Source of the DNA: Channa striata
Taxonomy: Eukaryota > Chordata > Actinopteri > Anabantiformes > Channidae
Direction: 5' to 3'
Assembly: GCA_033026295.1 (NCBI GenBank)
Contig: CM065184.1
Location: 9,179,501 to 9,243,500 of the forward strand
Length of the DNA: 64,000 bases
The notes beneath the pieces were generated by a model. It saw nothing but the letters and a program-made list of their open reading frames with translations, was not told the origin of the DNA and made no database searches. Positions 1 to 11,961 of this stretch are shown one piece after another. Positions within the stretch are counted from its first letter, which is position 1; each line of letters starts with the position of its first letter. The position numbers were made by a program, and so were the translations under genes.

Positions 1-268
1 ACAGAAATAATGAGCAACAGGAAGAGTCACTGTTGAGGAGGAAAGCATCCAGCGTCAATTAATATAACGTGTTTCCACGTTTTTGTGAACAAATTGCATG
101 TGCTTTTCATTTCTTCGAAACAATATGAATGGCCCTCCTAGACTGCTTTTGATAAAAAAAAAACTAAAAGCACCCAGAAAAAGCAGAAATGGGCAGAGAA
201 GTAAGAAAGTCCCTCGGGTACCTGGTGACATCTGTGCTGTGTGTAGTGAAGTGAGTAGTTATTAGTAC

Positions 269-2966
269 CTGCGGGCCTTTCTACCAGTCTTTTGTGGATG
301 TTATAGATGACAGCGTCAGCAGTTAGGGTTGCAAGCACCTTTAAGTCCAAACCTTCAAGTCTGCCACCTTCTTCGCAGGCCTAGAATCACAAGCGAGTGT
401 ATCAAAGATACAAAGATACTGGGGACTAAACCAACAGCTATTATGAATCATTTCAACACTACATATTTTAATCCCGATAAGTAAAATTCCGAACATTTAC
501 TGAAACTTTTGAATGGTAATGAGAGGTGTTTCCAATGATCTGTCCACTCCATATATCCATATAATTGTTACAGTATCCCTTATCAGAACATGATACAATT
601 CCAAAACACAATAAGTCCTAATAAGATGGCAACAAATTATAGTTATTTTTTTCTGTAAGAGTAAGAGGATTTATTTCAGCTGTTGTATTTAGCTCCAGCA
701 ACAACAACAACAACAGCAATAATAATAATGATAATAACAGTAACTGGCAACTGAGTAAATTACAAAGTAAAAGACAATTGCATATAAATCCTTTTTTGCT
801 CACATACTCTTTGTCTTCATCTGTAAAAATCTGTACTGTTTTGTACTTTATCAACAACACACCGTATCTGTGTGTTATTATAACCAGCTTACAAATGTAA
901 TCATATTACACCTGGATCTGAAGTGCTTTTGCTAATGCACTAAACTATAAATAATTGAAGCCAGTGCGCACTATATGCTCTTTTCAGTTCCATAAGAGGA
1001 GATCACATTTCACTGACTTTGCTGTTCTTAAGTGCGGCCCCCACATTCTGGTTAAATCTTTGGTCATGAGATTTATACATACACTCATACACAGAACCAC
1101 ACAATCCAAAGAGCGATTACATCTGCAGCTGTAAGCCCTACCAATTTTACTACACACGTATACACACATACACCTACACACACACCCACACACAGATTAG
1201 CCATGGAATTTAGAATCTGTGTATGAGTAGAAATTAAAATTGTGTGTTATAGATAAGGCATAGAGAATAAGAAATAGATTTTTATCCAATGAATAAAAGT
1301 AAAACCTTAAGAGTTAGACTATTTATCAACGGCACTTCTGCATAATTACCTGTATGGTTTCACTGACAGACCACTTGCAGAAACAACCGCTTGGCTTCAC
1401 TTTTTTTACATTCTCATATCATGCTCAACTAATGTAGGTTTAAGAGTTTATTAATTACAAATAATTATTAATTAAAAATAAAAAGAGTTTAATAATTTCA
1501 AATGATGAATAGATAAACAATGAGCTCACATTCCTGTCCCAGTGGAAAATACAGTACCTGTATGTAGAGAGGCAGGATTTTCATTAGGTGCTGCTCTCTC
1601 TGCTCTGAAGTAGCATTGTCAGTTTTGTGGTCAGAGTTTGAGCATGTCTGAATTCCCAGTTCCTGTAGTTGTTCTCTGAGCAGTTGTGTTGTTTGACAAG
1701 AGCTCTCCACACTGTCTGCCTTTAAGTCCACAGAGACTGATAATTCCCCTGAAGCACTCAGCTCTCCTGTTTCCTCATTGATCCTCTGTCCTTTAGCACT
1801 TTGGTCCTGGACAGGGGAAAAAAGTAGTCAAAAGTGAGAAATGCTTGCTTGCTTGCTGAGTACCCAAAAGATCTTTCCTCGGTCTGTCTCATACCCAAAA
1901 TATATTTTCTTCTCAAACAAAACCCTCAATCCTGTTTCCCTTGGCCCCTGAGGACGCAGTGTGTATTGAGAAATCACCAGACAGTAGACATGGCAGTCAT
2001 GTGTTCTCATTAAGTGGTTAGCAAGCTCTTTAAGATAGCAGCATGCAGTTAATTGCAGCTTAATTTCCACTGATTGGAAACACAGAGTATTATACAAATG
2101 AACTCTACCTTTTGAATGTTCAAACCCCAAGAGTCTAAATACTTTCTAGCTTCTAATCCACCACTGCATGGACTAAATGTACCACATATTTTATACAATC
2201 CTTTCATTTTTTCCAGTGCAGTATTTAGTCAGCACTAACAGTTCAGTCACTTGCAAGTAAAAGAAATATGATCAAGTAAGTGTACTTACTAAAAAAAAAA
2301 CAATGACTATTTTGTTCTTATTGATGTGAAACACATAAAATAACAAGATGTTTAGAGTCACTCATACTCCCCTCAAAGCTTTGGATACTGTGAAATATTT
2401 CCTGTACAGTTTGAAGTCCTTGACTCACAAGGCTTCTCATGTACGCCTGATATGACACTGTCACACCATTGGAGTCAACTTGCTCCCAAACAGAGAGGTT
2501 ACTGCTTGACTGAGTTTTGGCTACAGTATTGTTTCCTCATTACAGAAATATTTTTGGACAGTTTCTGTTTTTATATGAATATTTATTTTCCCCCCCTTAT
2601 GATGAACAGATGAACAAAAAAGAAACTGCTATACTGACAAGCTGGTATTAGTAGACGTAGCTACGCTACAATGGTTCAATAAGTAAAGGTCTTTTGAGAT
2701 AAATGTATTTATACCTTGATGTTTCCTCATGTGAGACAGCTGTGGTCCAATGTGTGAAAAAGACCAATTGCAAAGAAGCGCAAAACCCTTTCACTGACTT
2801 TTTTCTCACTAAATGAAAAGCATGCATACATCAACTGGAAGTTGCATACACGACAATCTCTATAATAACACTTCTCCGGCCTACAACACGTCCCTTAAAG
2901 ATAAAACTATTTCTGCATTGCATAGTTAAGTCCTCATATTCTTACCTGTACTTGTGTGAGAGCCAT
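269..2966 (-). CDS. wdfy4: WDFY4-like BEACH/WD-repeat protein, first three coding exons (partial)
   Basis: Three exons are read on the minus strand: 2946-2966 (start codon at 2964-2966, MALTQVQ), 1558-1806 (83 codons, phase 0) and 269-380 (37 codons plus one base). All have GT donors and AG acceptors and the frame stays open across the joins. The segment reading ILPLYIQACEEG, followed by an amphipathic helix ending in LVERPAG, lines up with the human WDFY4 N-terminus around LLPLFLKAWEHS and its following helix ending in LVGKPAE. Synteny agrees: human WDFY4 lies next to ARHGAP22, divergently, as here. WDFY4 is a very large BEACH-domain protein of immune cells, needed in dendritic cells for cross-presentation. 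Only about 127 residues are visible; the BEACH and WD parts would lie beyond the left edge. The N-terminus is weakly conserved, so identity rests on a short similarity plus gene order. Confidence 0.68.
700..738. repeat. (CAA)n/(AAT)n microsatellite in a wdfy4 intron
   Basis: Consecutive CAA units change to AAT units; no coding exon overlaps it. Confidence 0.8.
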
Positions 2967-4347
2967 CTGGCCTGGTCTTAGGAGGACGCTGTCATCTGTG
3001 TTGCACTACTTAAACTGAGTAAACGGTTTGTCTCTGTTCCCATGTCAGAAAGATAAGACAAGAAGAGACTTGCTAAAACATCAGAAGCAGCTACTGTGCT
3101 GAACCTTTTACAAAGGCACCCACCACCATACTAATCTGCAGCCAGCAGACTGAACTTTGAACAAGCAGAGCAACTCACATCAGCTGGCACAGGTCATGTG
3201 CCTTCTTACTTCCTCAGAGAAGCAGAAGTGAAATCAGTTGTTTAGCTGGCTGGATGGGGCCCTCCCACAACAGTTTTTTTTTTAGACTTGTCATGTAAGG
3301 CTTGACATGAATCACAAAGACCTGATGATCTCATGATTCACTAAAACACCCAGAAGACACTGTATGTACAGGTTTATGTAGGATTTGAAGAAAAACAAAT
3401 GCAGTCTGAGAGTTTTTCTTCTGGTAAGAAAAAGATTTGGAACAGATAGTTTTAAATTGTTACACTACCGGTTTAACAAGGTTTACAACCTTCAACACCC
3501 TAAAGAAACAATCATAGCACCAGGAAAACAACACAGATTTTGTATGAAACTTTGTCATACAGAATGAGTTTTGTAGTTATTGTAGGTTCTGGATAGGTTT
3601 TTGTTTGTGCTCCTTTTTCCAACATAATGTCTTAATGTAGTTTCATTGCTTTAGAGTAAAACTTTGTGGTGGTGACTGAAAAGCAGTTAAACGGCGCCAT
3701 CTTGTGGGATGTAATAATACGGAAATATTTTTACAGCTATCCTCAGTATATTTACCCAGTAACTTAGTTCATTAAATAGTCAGTCTCATATCACAGACTC
3801 ACCCATGTTTGCCAAGACACAGAAGTAAACATGGATGATGATGCAGTTAAAAAGTTTGCTGTTTTAGCTGGCAAGCTAACAAACTAGCTTCACTGGTTAC
3901 CTCCGCTGGCTAAGTATTATCTGCTGAATTCTCTGTGGACACCTTCCGCTTTTTTTTTGCCCTGCAGCCCTGCACACTTTTTTTGAGTTTTCATAAGTCT
4001 TACATCAGTCTTAATTTGTAATTCAATATACTAAATAATCACAGGTAAACGGAATAACGTCATAGTTGAGTGGTTGTATTTATTGGAAACACGTTTTTTG
4101 ACGCTAACGACGTCACCGATCACGCGACCAGTTCTAGCCAATGAGTGTCCCGGGGCGTGGTCTGTCTCAATCAGTTGTGCACAATGAAATGTTCCCGTTA
4201 CTTTGCAGCGAAAGATGATTTCTTAATCAGTTTACATAACGATGTTGTAGCGCTTCGTCCAAGGAGCAGATTGTTATTCCGTTGCAGTTATTGCAGTTTC
4301 TGTTTTGTGTTGATATAATAGCAGCTCGGCCCAGTGCACCCAGCCTA
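2967..4347. promoter_or_regulatory. Head-to-head intergenic region between wdfy4 and the ankyrin-DHHC gene
   Basis: About 1.4 kb separates the two start codons, which point away from each other, so both promoters are probably here. On the DHHC side there is a CRE-like CGACGTCACC at 4108-4117, a CCAAT box at 4138-4142 and a GC/GT box GGGGCGTGG at 4152-4160, within 250 bases of the start codon. A GCGCCATCTTGTGG element at 3694-3707 resembles both a YY1 site (AAGATGGCG on the minus strand) and a CTCF core. No TATA box is obvious. The transcription starts are inferred, not seen. Confidence 0.5.
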
Positions 4348-7300
4348 ATGCATCCGATGCCTGTGTGCTCCGTTAGCTATGGAGACATATTTGACTGTAT
4401 ACAGAAAGGAAATCTTGAACAGTGTTTACACTTCATTCAAAATGATCGCTCAGTCCTCAAGCAAAAAGGTAAGAGAGTATAAGACATTTTTAAAAATTAC
4501 ACTTTGAGTTGGTCAGTGTTGGTTAGAACATTTATAGCATTTTTGTAATGCAGCTGTACCACTTCCTACTCTGTTCCTGCCTGGATATAGTCTATATAGT
4601 TTTTAGCTGTTTCTGAATTTCTCATTGTGAAGCCAGAAAAAATAGGTTTTTATAGACCAAATGAACGCAGTTTACTAGTAGAACTAACCTGTTAGTTAAC
4701 TAACCTTTGTATCGTTAGTTAACTGTTTGTTGACTAACCTTTGCTTTATAACATACTGTATATGTCATAGAACACCTTTTACCTTTTGAAATCTAAATCA
4801 CATAGCCTAACTATGCCAAGGTATAGTCTGTAATTATTGCAGAAAGGGACAAGTAAGGTTGTAAGGTAGGTTACATACAATAAAGAACTTTAAACATGTC
4901 ATGCTTCAGTGTCATCTTATGTGATTTATCACAATGCCAAGAGAAAATCTAACTCTGCCGCAGCTTCTCTGTGAGATGGTCTGGCACAGGTATTGATGGA
5001 CAGATCCCGAGATAACGCAGCACAGAGTTACAACTAAACTAACTCCAGAGGGTTTTAGCAATCATCAGATTAATAGTCCGTGCATTTGTGCATATTGTCA
5101 GTCATAGTGACTGGACATCATTTTGAAGGGCAGCAATATCAAACTCAACGTTGATGAGCATATGTTTGTTTTCATGCAGGCTGGGGTGGTTTCACCCCAC
5201 TCCATTACGCTGCCCTCCATGGTAATCGCAGCCTGGTTGGCGTTTTTCTTAGTAATGGTGCTGACCCTAACCTGACCTGTGATGCAGGACAGACAGCCTT
5301 TCATTTTGCCTGCAGGTGAGGATAAATTACATATTTAGGAGCTAAAGAAACATACCAGCATTCTTGAGGCAAGAACATTACAATGTGAGTCCTATACTTT
5401 TATATGCCAATTTCTATTTTTGACTTCCATTAGGCAAGGGAACATCTACATTGTGCAGCAAATGATACAGTATGGAGCTGATTTGCGCCTCATAGACCTG
5501 CAGGGAAAAACATCCCTGCATCATGCAGTCACTGGTGGCAACATGTGAGTGGAATAAACAGTACATTACTTAATTGTTTTTGTATTTAGTCATGTAATTC
5601 ATCATCCACACAGTCACACACAAATATATTCTATACACTAACTGTTTTTCCCAGTGTTGCAGTGGAATATTTGTGGGAGACAGGGATGTTCCGGTTCTCA
5701 GACACAGACATGTACCATGTGACACCACTTCATTTGGCTGCATCCACAGGCAACACGGAAGTGGTCCGATATTTGCTCAGAAACCAGGTGGGATTCACGC
5801 TCTTACCCACTCATTACAATCTTTAAATTTCCATCCATCAATTATCTGTAACCACTAATCCTGTGTAGGGTTGCGGCGGGATAAAGCCTCTCCCAGCTGT
5901 CATAGGCTGTCATAGGTTGTCAGTCTAGTTCAGGGTCAGGGCTTAAATGCAAATGGTACTCTAGAAACACCAAGTCCTCAGGACCTGTCTTAATCTTATT
6001 GCAGTCATGTCCTGTTGGCTCAGGTTTTTCTCTAGGCCTAGTTTAGCTCTGTAGGTCAGGTGCCTTCTAAAATCTGCCTCTCTCGTCCTGTGTGGACAGT
6101 GACAACTGTTTTTATTTTTACACTTATCTGTTATACATTTGAGGTAATTTTTATTGATGTCAAAGACACAATAGTTTGGTAATCCAAAGGTATATGCAAA
6201 CTGTCTTATTTTGTCTGTCTTTTTACCACATTTCAAGGTATCTCAGGTTAATTGATGACTCTAAATATTATCTAGATGTTTGTAGTTGTCTATCTCTGTG
6301 TTCCTCTCGATGTCAGCGCTAAGATAGACTGGGGACCTGTTCAGGGTGCAGCCCTGCAGTTCGCCCAGTGACAGCTAGCTCTAGTGTTTAAGATAATAGA
6401 TAGATGGTTTGTTCTTCTAAACAGTTCACATATGAACTGAAATAGTAGAATGTATAGTATATAAACAAATATAAAGAATAGTAGTATATAAAGTATAGTA
6501 AATATTCATCCATATATTTGGAAAGGGGACAAAGATCAAGTAAACATTAAGATGGTTTTGTGAAAAAAAAGGCCTAGTGCAGATATGACTGCTTTTGAAC
6601 AGAATTCACCTTTTTTTCAGAGATGTTCTGTGGATGCAGTTGACCAGCAGGGAGCGACACCACTTCATGTTGCAGCAGAGAGGGGTGGAGTAGAGGTGTG
6701 CTGGACACTGCTGCAGAAAGCAGGATGTGGAATGCTTCATCAGAAGAACCACAGCGGCCTCACGCCACTGGATCTCAGCAAACAGGGGAAAACATTTAGG
6801 TGAATCTGCTGTTTTCAGGAATATCTAAAAAGCACTGACAAGCAGGCCACAGGACGGGATAGAAAACTCTTCAGTACATTTTAAATATCCAGTATGTTTG
6901 CATTTCTAGGTCACCCTTTTCTCTTGGGATCCTGATGCTGATTAAAACATTGCTATACTGTGTGTTTTTCTCTAGACATCAGCAACTCACCAAACTACTG
7001 AGTCGGTACATTAATGAGCCAATACACCACATGCCCAGAGAGTCTCATGGTAAAAATTATTTAGTAGTATTCATAACTAATTTTTATTATTTTTTTGCAA
7101 TGAAATACAAGGAAGATTATTATGATTATGATAATGGTGAAAATAGCACTGTAGCATTAAAGTTTTGTGTATGTGCATATGCTACTTCTTTTGTCTTTTC
7201 TCGACAGTTTTATACTACTGGACACTGTTTTTTCCAACTCTGAGTGGAGGTGCCATTCTGCTGATAGCAGCCATGTTGGGAGGCTATGGTGGGCTAATCT

Positions 7301-8965
7301 GTGGCTTTCTCTTTCCCTGGCTGGCCAGAAGCATCTTCACACAATACCATCGCATGACCACATACCAAAGGTTTGACAAAAATGCAGAGCATGTGAAATG
7401 TTTATCAGTAACCCAATGAATTTTACTGTTTGTGAAGACTCTTTGTTCAGACAGCATCTGTTTTTATTCCAGACTACCCAACCCGGTCTACTTGGGAACC
7501 CTAATAGCTGGTTTTTTCCATTCCCTGCTGTGCTTCTATGGAAAAATAATGCCTATTATCCTTAACAAAAATTGTATTTTTAAAATGTGTATATTTAAAA
7601 AGTGTTTGGTGCTGATAATCATGGTTCCTTGCATGATGATTTCTAATGATTAAGGCACTGTAGGTCACCTAGCACCTGGTCCAAGTCTTTGGTCCATGTC
7701 ACGATATCCAGAATGTGAGAGTTTGATTTTCATGAAATTACCTGTTAATAGTCACGGTCCAAAGACAATGAATTGCAGTGTTTTTCTTACATATGACATT
7801 TTTTCCCAGTGCAATTTTAAGGCCACACTTTTTGCATGTGCTGAATATCAAAGCTTAATAGGCATATTGCAAAACGTTCATTTGTAAGCATCACAAGCTT
7901 TTGTTACATTAATTCAAATTACCAACTATCTATTGCCTAAGTAAATGTAATATAGTATATTGTTGATGACATTGGTTCATCCTTAACTTTATCAATGTGT
8001 GTGGCCAACCACTGCTCTGGTCCAGGTTTCAATGGTGCACTTCTCCCTAGTCCTTGGCCTGTTCTGTAAGGTTTTGACTCAGGACCCTGGGACACTGGAC
8101 AGAGCAGATGCAGATCCTCGGTTCTCCTGTATTGCTGACCTGGTCGAGAACAACCAGAGCCCTCACAGATTCTGTCCATACTGTGAGGTAAGACATTCAC
8201 ACTGGTCATATTTCAGAGAACACATTTTATTCTGTCCACTTCTGGAAATGTGCACACGATCTTTTTCTTCTGGTTGTGTGTCATCCCCTCTAAAAAGTTC
8301 TTGGCATACCCTTGCTGAACTGTAACTTTTTCAGGATTTAATCTAGCTCTCCATAACACAAAACCTTGATATACTTTTAAAATGTAAAGAAGCACGTTTC
8401 TATTTTTGTGGGCTACATTATTCAAAAAGTTGTATTTGTCTATGTTTCTCTCCCTCCCACCCTGTCTCTGCTCTCCTTATAGTTGTTTCAGCCTGACTAC
8501 ACTAAACACTGTAAGCTGTGTGATGTGTGCATTAAAGAATATGACCATCACTGCCTTTTCCTCAATCGGTGTGTCGGCCGGGGGAACCACCGCCTCTTCC
8601 TCTACTTCATACTCTCCATGGGGATGGCCCACCTACTTTTTGTGCTCACAGCAACAAGTTACCTGTATGACAGGAAGTCTGCCAGCAGTCACAATTTGTC
8701 ATTGTGGCTAATACTTTTAGGGGAAGAGTTTTGGGTTGCAGTCATGATAATTATGAATGCACTGACACTCATATGGGAGATGTGGCTACTGGCTGAGCAG
8801 TTTGACGCCATCGCCAAGGGAACGACCACCTACTTCAGACAGTGCGAAGTCTCAGCACAACATAGGTCAATAGGACAGCGCCTGGTTATAGTGCTGTCAT
8901 TTCTGCTAGAAGGTCGAAGATGGGTGGGACAAACAAGAGTAGAAAAAACTGCGATTGACATTTAA
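4348..8965 (+). CDS. Ankyrin-repeat DHHC palmitoyltransferase (ZDHHC13/17-like)
   Basis: Ten coding exons: 4348-4468, 5180-5315, 5434-5544, 5655-5787, 6621-6799, 6976-7049, 7208-7370, 7473-about 7554, 8026-8187, 8483-8965; these give about 547 residues. Residues about 40-230 form six ankyrin repeats (TPLHYAALHGN, TPLHLAASTGN, ATPLHVAAERGG). After them come hydrophobic helices, a cysteine-rich domain at about 377-420 with DHHC at 8543-8554, and two more helices. This is the layout of ZDHHC13/17, Golgi enzymes that add palmitate to cysteines of substrates recruited by the ankyrin repeats. The zinc ligands are complete (FCPYC, HCKLCDVC, DHHC, RCVG). The usual Pro-Trp after DHHC is Leu-Phe. The start at 4348 is the first ATG in frame; a second lies at 4357. 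Exon 8 has no ordinary GT donor (see findings). It is shorter than and divergent from ZDHHC13/17, and I take it for a separate fish paralogue. Confidence 0.85.
4691..4735. repeat. Short palindromic repeat cluster in intron 1 of the DHHC gene
   Basis: A perfect 14-bp palindrome, GTTAGTTAACTAAC, occupies 4691-4704. A second GTTAGTTAAC and a third GACTAACCTTTGC copy follow within 45 bases. No transposon ends or target duplications are seen. It may be a degenerate tandem duplication. Confidence 0.6.
5828..5935 (+). repeat. Teleost dispersed repeat tail, forward copy
   Basis: The stretch starting CCATCCATCAATTATCTG and running through GGGTTGCGGCGGG and CCCAGCTGTCATAGG matches, from memory, a 3' tail found in thousands of copies in teleost genomes (CCATCCAT, then a GGTCGCGGGGGG-type core, then CCCAGCTGTCATAGGGCG). 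It lies in intron 4 of the ankyrin-DHHC gene and is about 450 bases from an inverted copy. Confidence 0.6.
6290..6412 (-). repeat. Teleost dispersed repeat tail, inverted copy
   Basis: The stretch GACTGGGGACCTGTTCAGGG, then GCAGTTCGCCCAGTGACAGC, ending in a GATAGATGG-type tail, is the opposite orientation of the same family as the copy at 5828-5935. It is diverged but the order of blocks is kept. Both sit in intron 4 of the ankyrin-DHHC gene. Confidence 0.55.
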
Positions 8966-11961
8966 AACTGTCCGTTTGTCTTGTATGCCACTGTTTCACA
9001 ATTTCTCACTATGTAAATTCACAGTTTCCAAAGTCTTATATCTTTGTGCTTATGTCCTCTTTAGATTTAGTAACTCTCTAGTGCCATATAACATGCTGTA
9101 CTTGAATGTAAAATTTGCTTATATTTTAATATAAAGGAAGATTAAGAGTAAAGTCATCAACAGATTTGTCCACACAGCAATTAGGAGGATAGTGATTCAC
9201 CTAGTTTTTAGAGGCCTCACTGAAGACTTTTGAGGTAACAGTGTTCTTGTAAGTTGTCAGTTTACATTGTTCTGTGTGAACTACTGGATGTTTACAAAAC
9301 TAAATTACAATGATATAACTGTTTTGTCTTGCATATCAGCAAAATTTTTTTAACACTATTGTTATAATGGGTTAGCATACAGTAGAGAAGATTTGTGTAA
9401 TGATAACAGCGACAGGATCCTTAGATTAGCTAGTGGTAATAGTTAAGATCAGGGTCAATGGAAGACTTTGTCCTTAGCATAATGTTATTATCGTTCCATC
9501 CTGCTCCAAGTAATTTGTGCCATGACACTTCCTCTGCTCTCACTAATGGAACATGCTCTCTCCATGCCTTCAATTACACACACTCGTTTCCTACGTGTCC
9601 ATCAGGAGCACGTTTCTAGATTATAGATGATGTTCTCCACACCCCTCAGAGGCCGGTGTGTCTGTACTATGTGAGTGTCAATGTCATGTGATATAATTTA
9701 GTGGCTACTGTACTGCCTGTGATGCATATGGAGTGATTAAGGTTAGTGCATGTAAGCCTGTGAAACCGAGTGCGTTCACTAAATTTCTCTGTTCCCGTCT
9801 CATTATTATTGTTTTTTCCTGGCTGCCACTTGTTGATATCCTAGTATATATATATTTTTTCTATTGGTAAAACTGTGTCTTTTTGTTTCAGAGATGATAC
9901 CTTATTTGTGCCATAATGTTTTTTTATGATAAAGGAAAAAATGTTTAATAAAATCTGCTTTTTTTATCCCAATGTGTAGCAGAGGAAAGGGCTATTTTTC
10001 TTCAGACATCCCTGATTATTTACAAAGTCATATCTGTTGAATACAGTAAGAGCACTGAATTTTCTCAGTGGAAGCAATCAAAATGTACAGTGTTTTATTT
10101 TTAAAACAGAAGTCAGCCATTTTCACTTCTCCATGAAGGCAGCTCACTTCCTGAGTAAGAGAACTGAAAATTCACCGGAGAAGCACAGCTGTGTTATATT
10201 TGTCTCTATAGCATTATCTATCACAGCAGCTGAATGGGACTATATGATACCTTACTGTGCAACACCAAGAACCTGGTTTCATGATAGGATCGTCTGATCT
10301 ACCCCTCCGAGATGTCATGGCAAGTAATGCTTACATGACTATCTTTATTTACTTCCTTCTATCAGTCTGCATTCCTCAGGCACACGCCTGTGGTATTTTC
10401 ATAATTGCAACTATAGTAGCCCTTTCTCCTCAGGTATGTGAATGTCATTGGACTTTTTTTTTACTGATTCTCAATTAAGAAGAGGACTGAGATTTCAGTA
10501 CTGCTATTGTTCAAAGTCTGAGTTTGTGTGTGTGTTTGTGCTGTGGCTCTAGAAATGGCTCCAGTGGTGAAGGATAGGCAATGCACATGGGTTTATTGCC
10601 ATGAAACTATCCAGGATGCCTGTGAATAGTGACAAACTAAAGGATTTGGCAGGTAAAGCTCTACATTTAGTTTGCTTTGATATTTCAATATTGTATGTTG
10701 CTGATTTGTTTAGCTCCTGATATTCAAGGTAGATGAAGTCTAAAATAAGAGTATATTAATATTTATGTTGTACTTATGATTTACCATAAGTATAACTTCA
10801 ATACCGGTTTTGACTTGACATAAAATGTTTATAACAGCCCTTTGACTCATAGTTTTAAGTTAAAAGAAGTTATATTTTACAGTGTTAATGTATATTTAAG
10901 TTATGTTACTACTACTATTTATATATACGTATATATACATTCCTTTATAAAGCCTTTATAAATTACATGTATAGTGCATTAATTTGTAGTTATGTGTGAG
11001 TTGAATAGATTATTGTTTACGTCAAAAGTGCTCAGTACGCTAGCCCTTCTAGCAGTGAGCCTGTACTGCATTTTAGGCTCATCCAGCCTCTTTATCTGCT
11101 TTATCACATCCACTACAACCCTACCAGACAGAATAGGAACAAGAACATCACACCCTTGAGTACTGTGACTTTCACCATACAGATTGCTAAGTGAATAAAT
11201 AGTGTGGCATCTCCCTTCAGTCTATAAATCTCAGCCTGATTGTGTCAGGATCAAGTCAAGTTTTGTCATTTTTTCATACATGTCCACTCAATGTTCCAGT
11301 CCTACTTTACATCTGCTGTGGTCCAGACAATATATCGCCACTTGCTCTGCTTCAGACATTTAGTGGTGAGAATGATGTTAGTTTAATCAAATGTATTGAT
11401 GTGAGGTTGCACTAAAGCTACAGATGACACAATAATCAAATGTCCATGAAAAAAAATGGCTGGAGTGATTTCAATCTCTATGGAGGGATGAGGAGGCTAA
11501 TGTAAAGAAATGGGTGAGATGACAAAAGACATGCGTCCAGTTTTATTTATAGATGGTGAGAAATTGATACTGAAAGTGTGCGGCAGAAGGAAGAGAGACA
11601 GATAGCAGAGGGGAGAGAGGGAGTGGGCAGGGCTCTAGGCATGCGAGAACAACAGCACGCTGGGCCAGTGGGACAGAAAGAGGGAGTTAGATGAAAGGAC
11701 GGAGGGGAGGAACAGGAGAGTGTGTGCTTAAGTGCTTGTAAGTGTGCGTGCTTGTGTGTCTGTGTGTGTGTCAAATTAGACCGAGACAGTGTCCAAGTGC
11801 AGGACAGTGAGTCGGGGGGAAGAGAGATGCTTGAATAGGATGAGGAGTAACAGGGCGAGGCAGCAGCGAGAGGCTCTGAGTGTGTGTGATTGAGGAATAG
11901 TGTGTGAACCAAGGGATGCAGTCATGTCTCTGTGAGAGGGAGCAGCACAGCAACCGTAACC
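8966..11961. other. 3' UTR of the DHHC gene and intergenic region before arhgap22
   Basis: No coding exon is recognised. A polyadenylation signal AATAAA at 9947-9952 lies about 1 kb after the DHHC stop codon and is a plausible transcript end. An AT-rich palindrome ATATATACGTATATAT is at 10921-10936. From about 11560 to 11960 the plus strand becomes purine-rich (GAGAGAGGGAGTGGGCAGG) and probably forms the arhgap22 5' UTR. A three-codon upstream frame, ATG TCT CTG TGA, sits at 11924-11935 just before the arhgap22 start. Short frames such as 10257-10478 show no family resemblance. Confidence 0.5.

Noticed and set aside
10257..10478. Hydrophobic small plus-strand frame resembling a membrane protein
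   Set aside because: No splice signals, no similarity, AT-rich intergenic DNA; T-rich sequence gives hydrophobic codons by chance.
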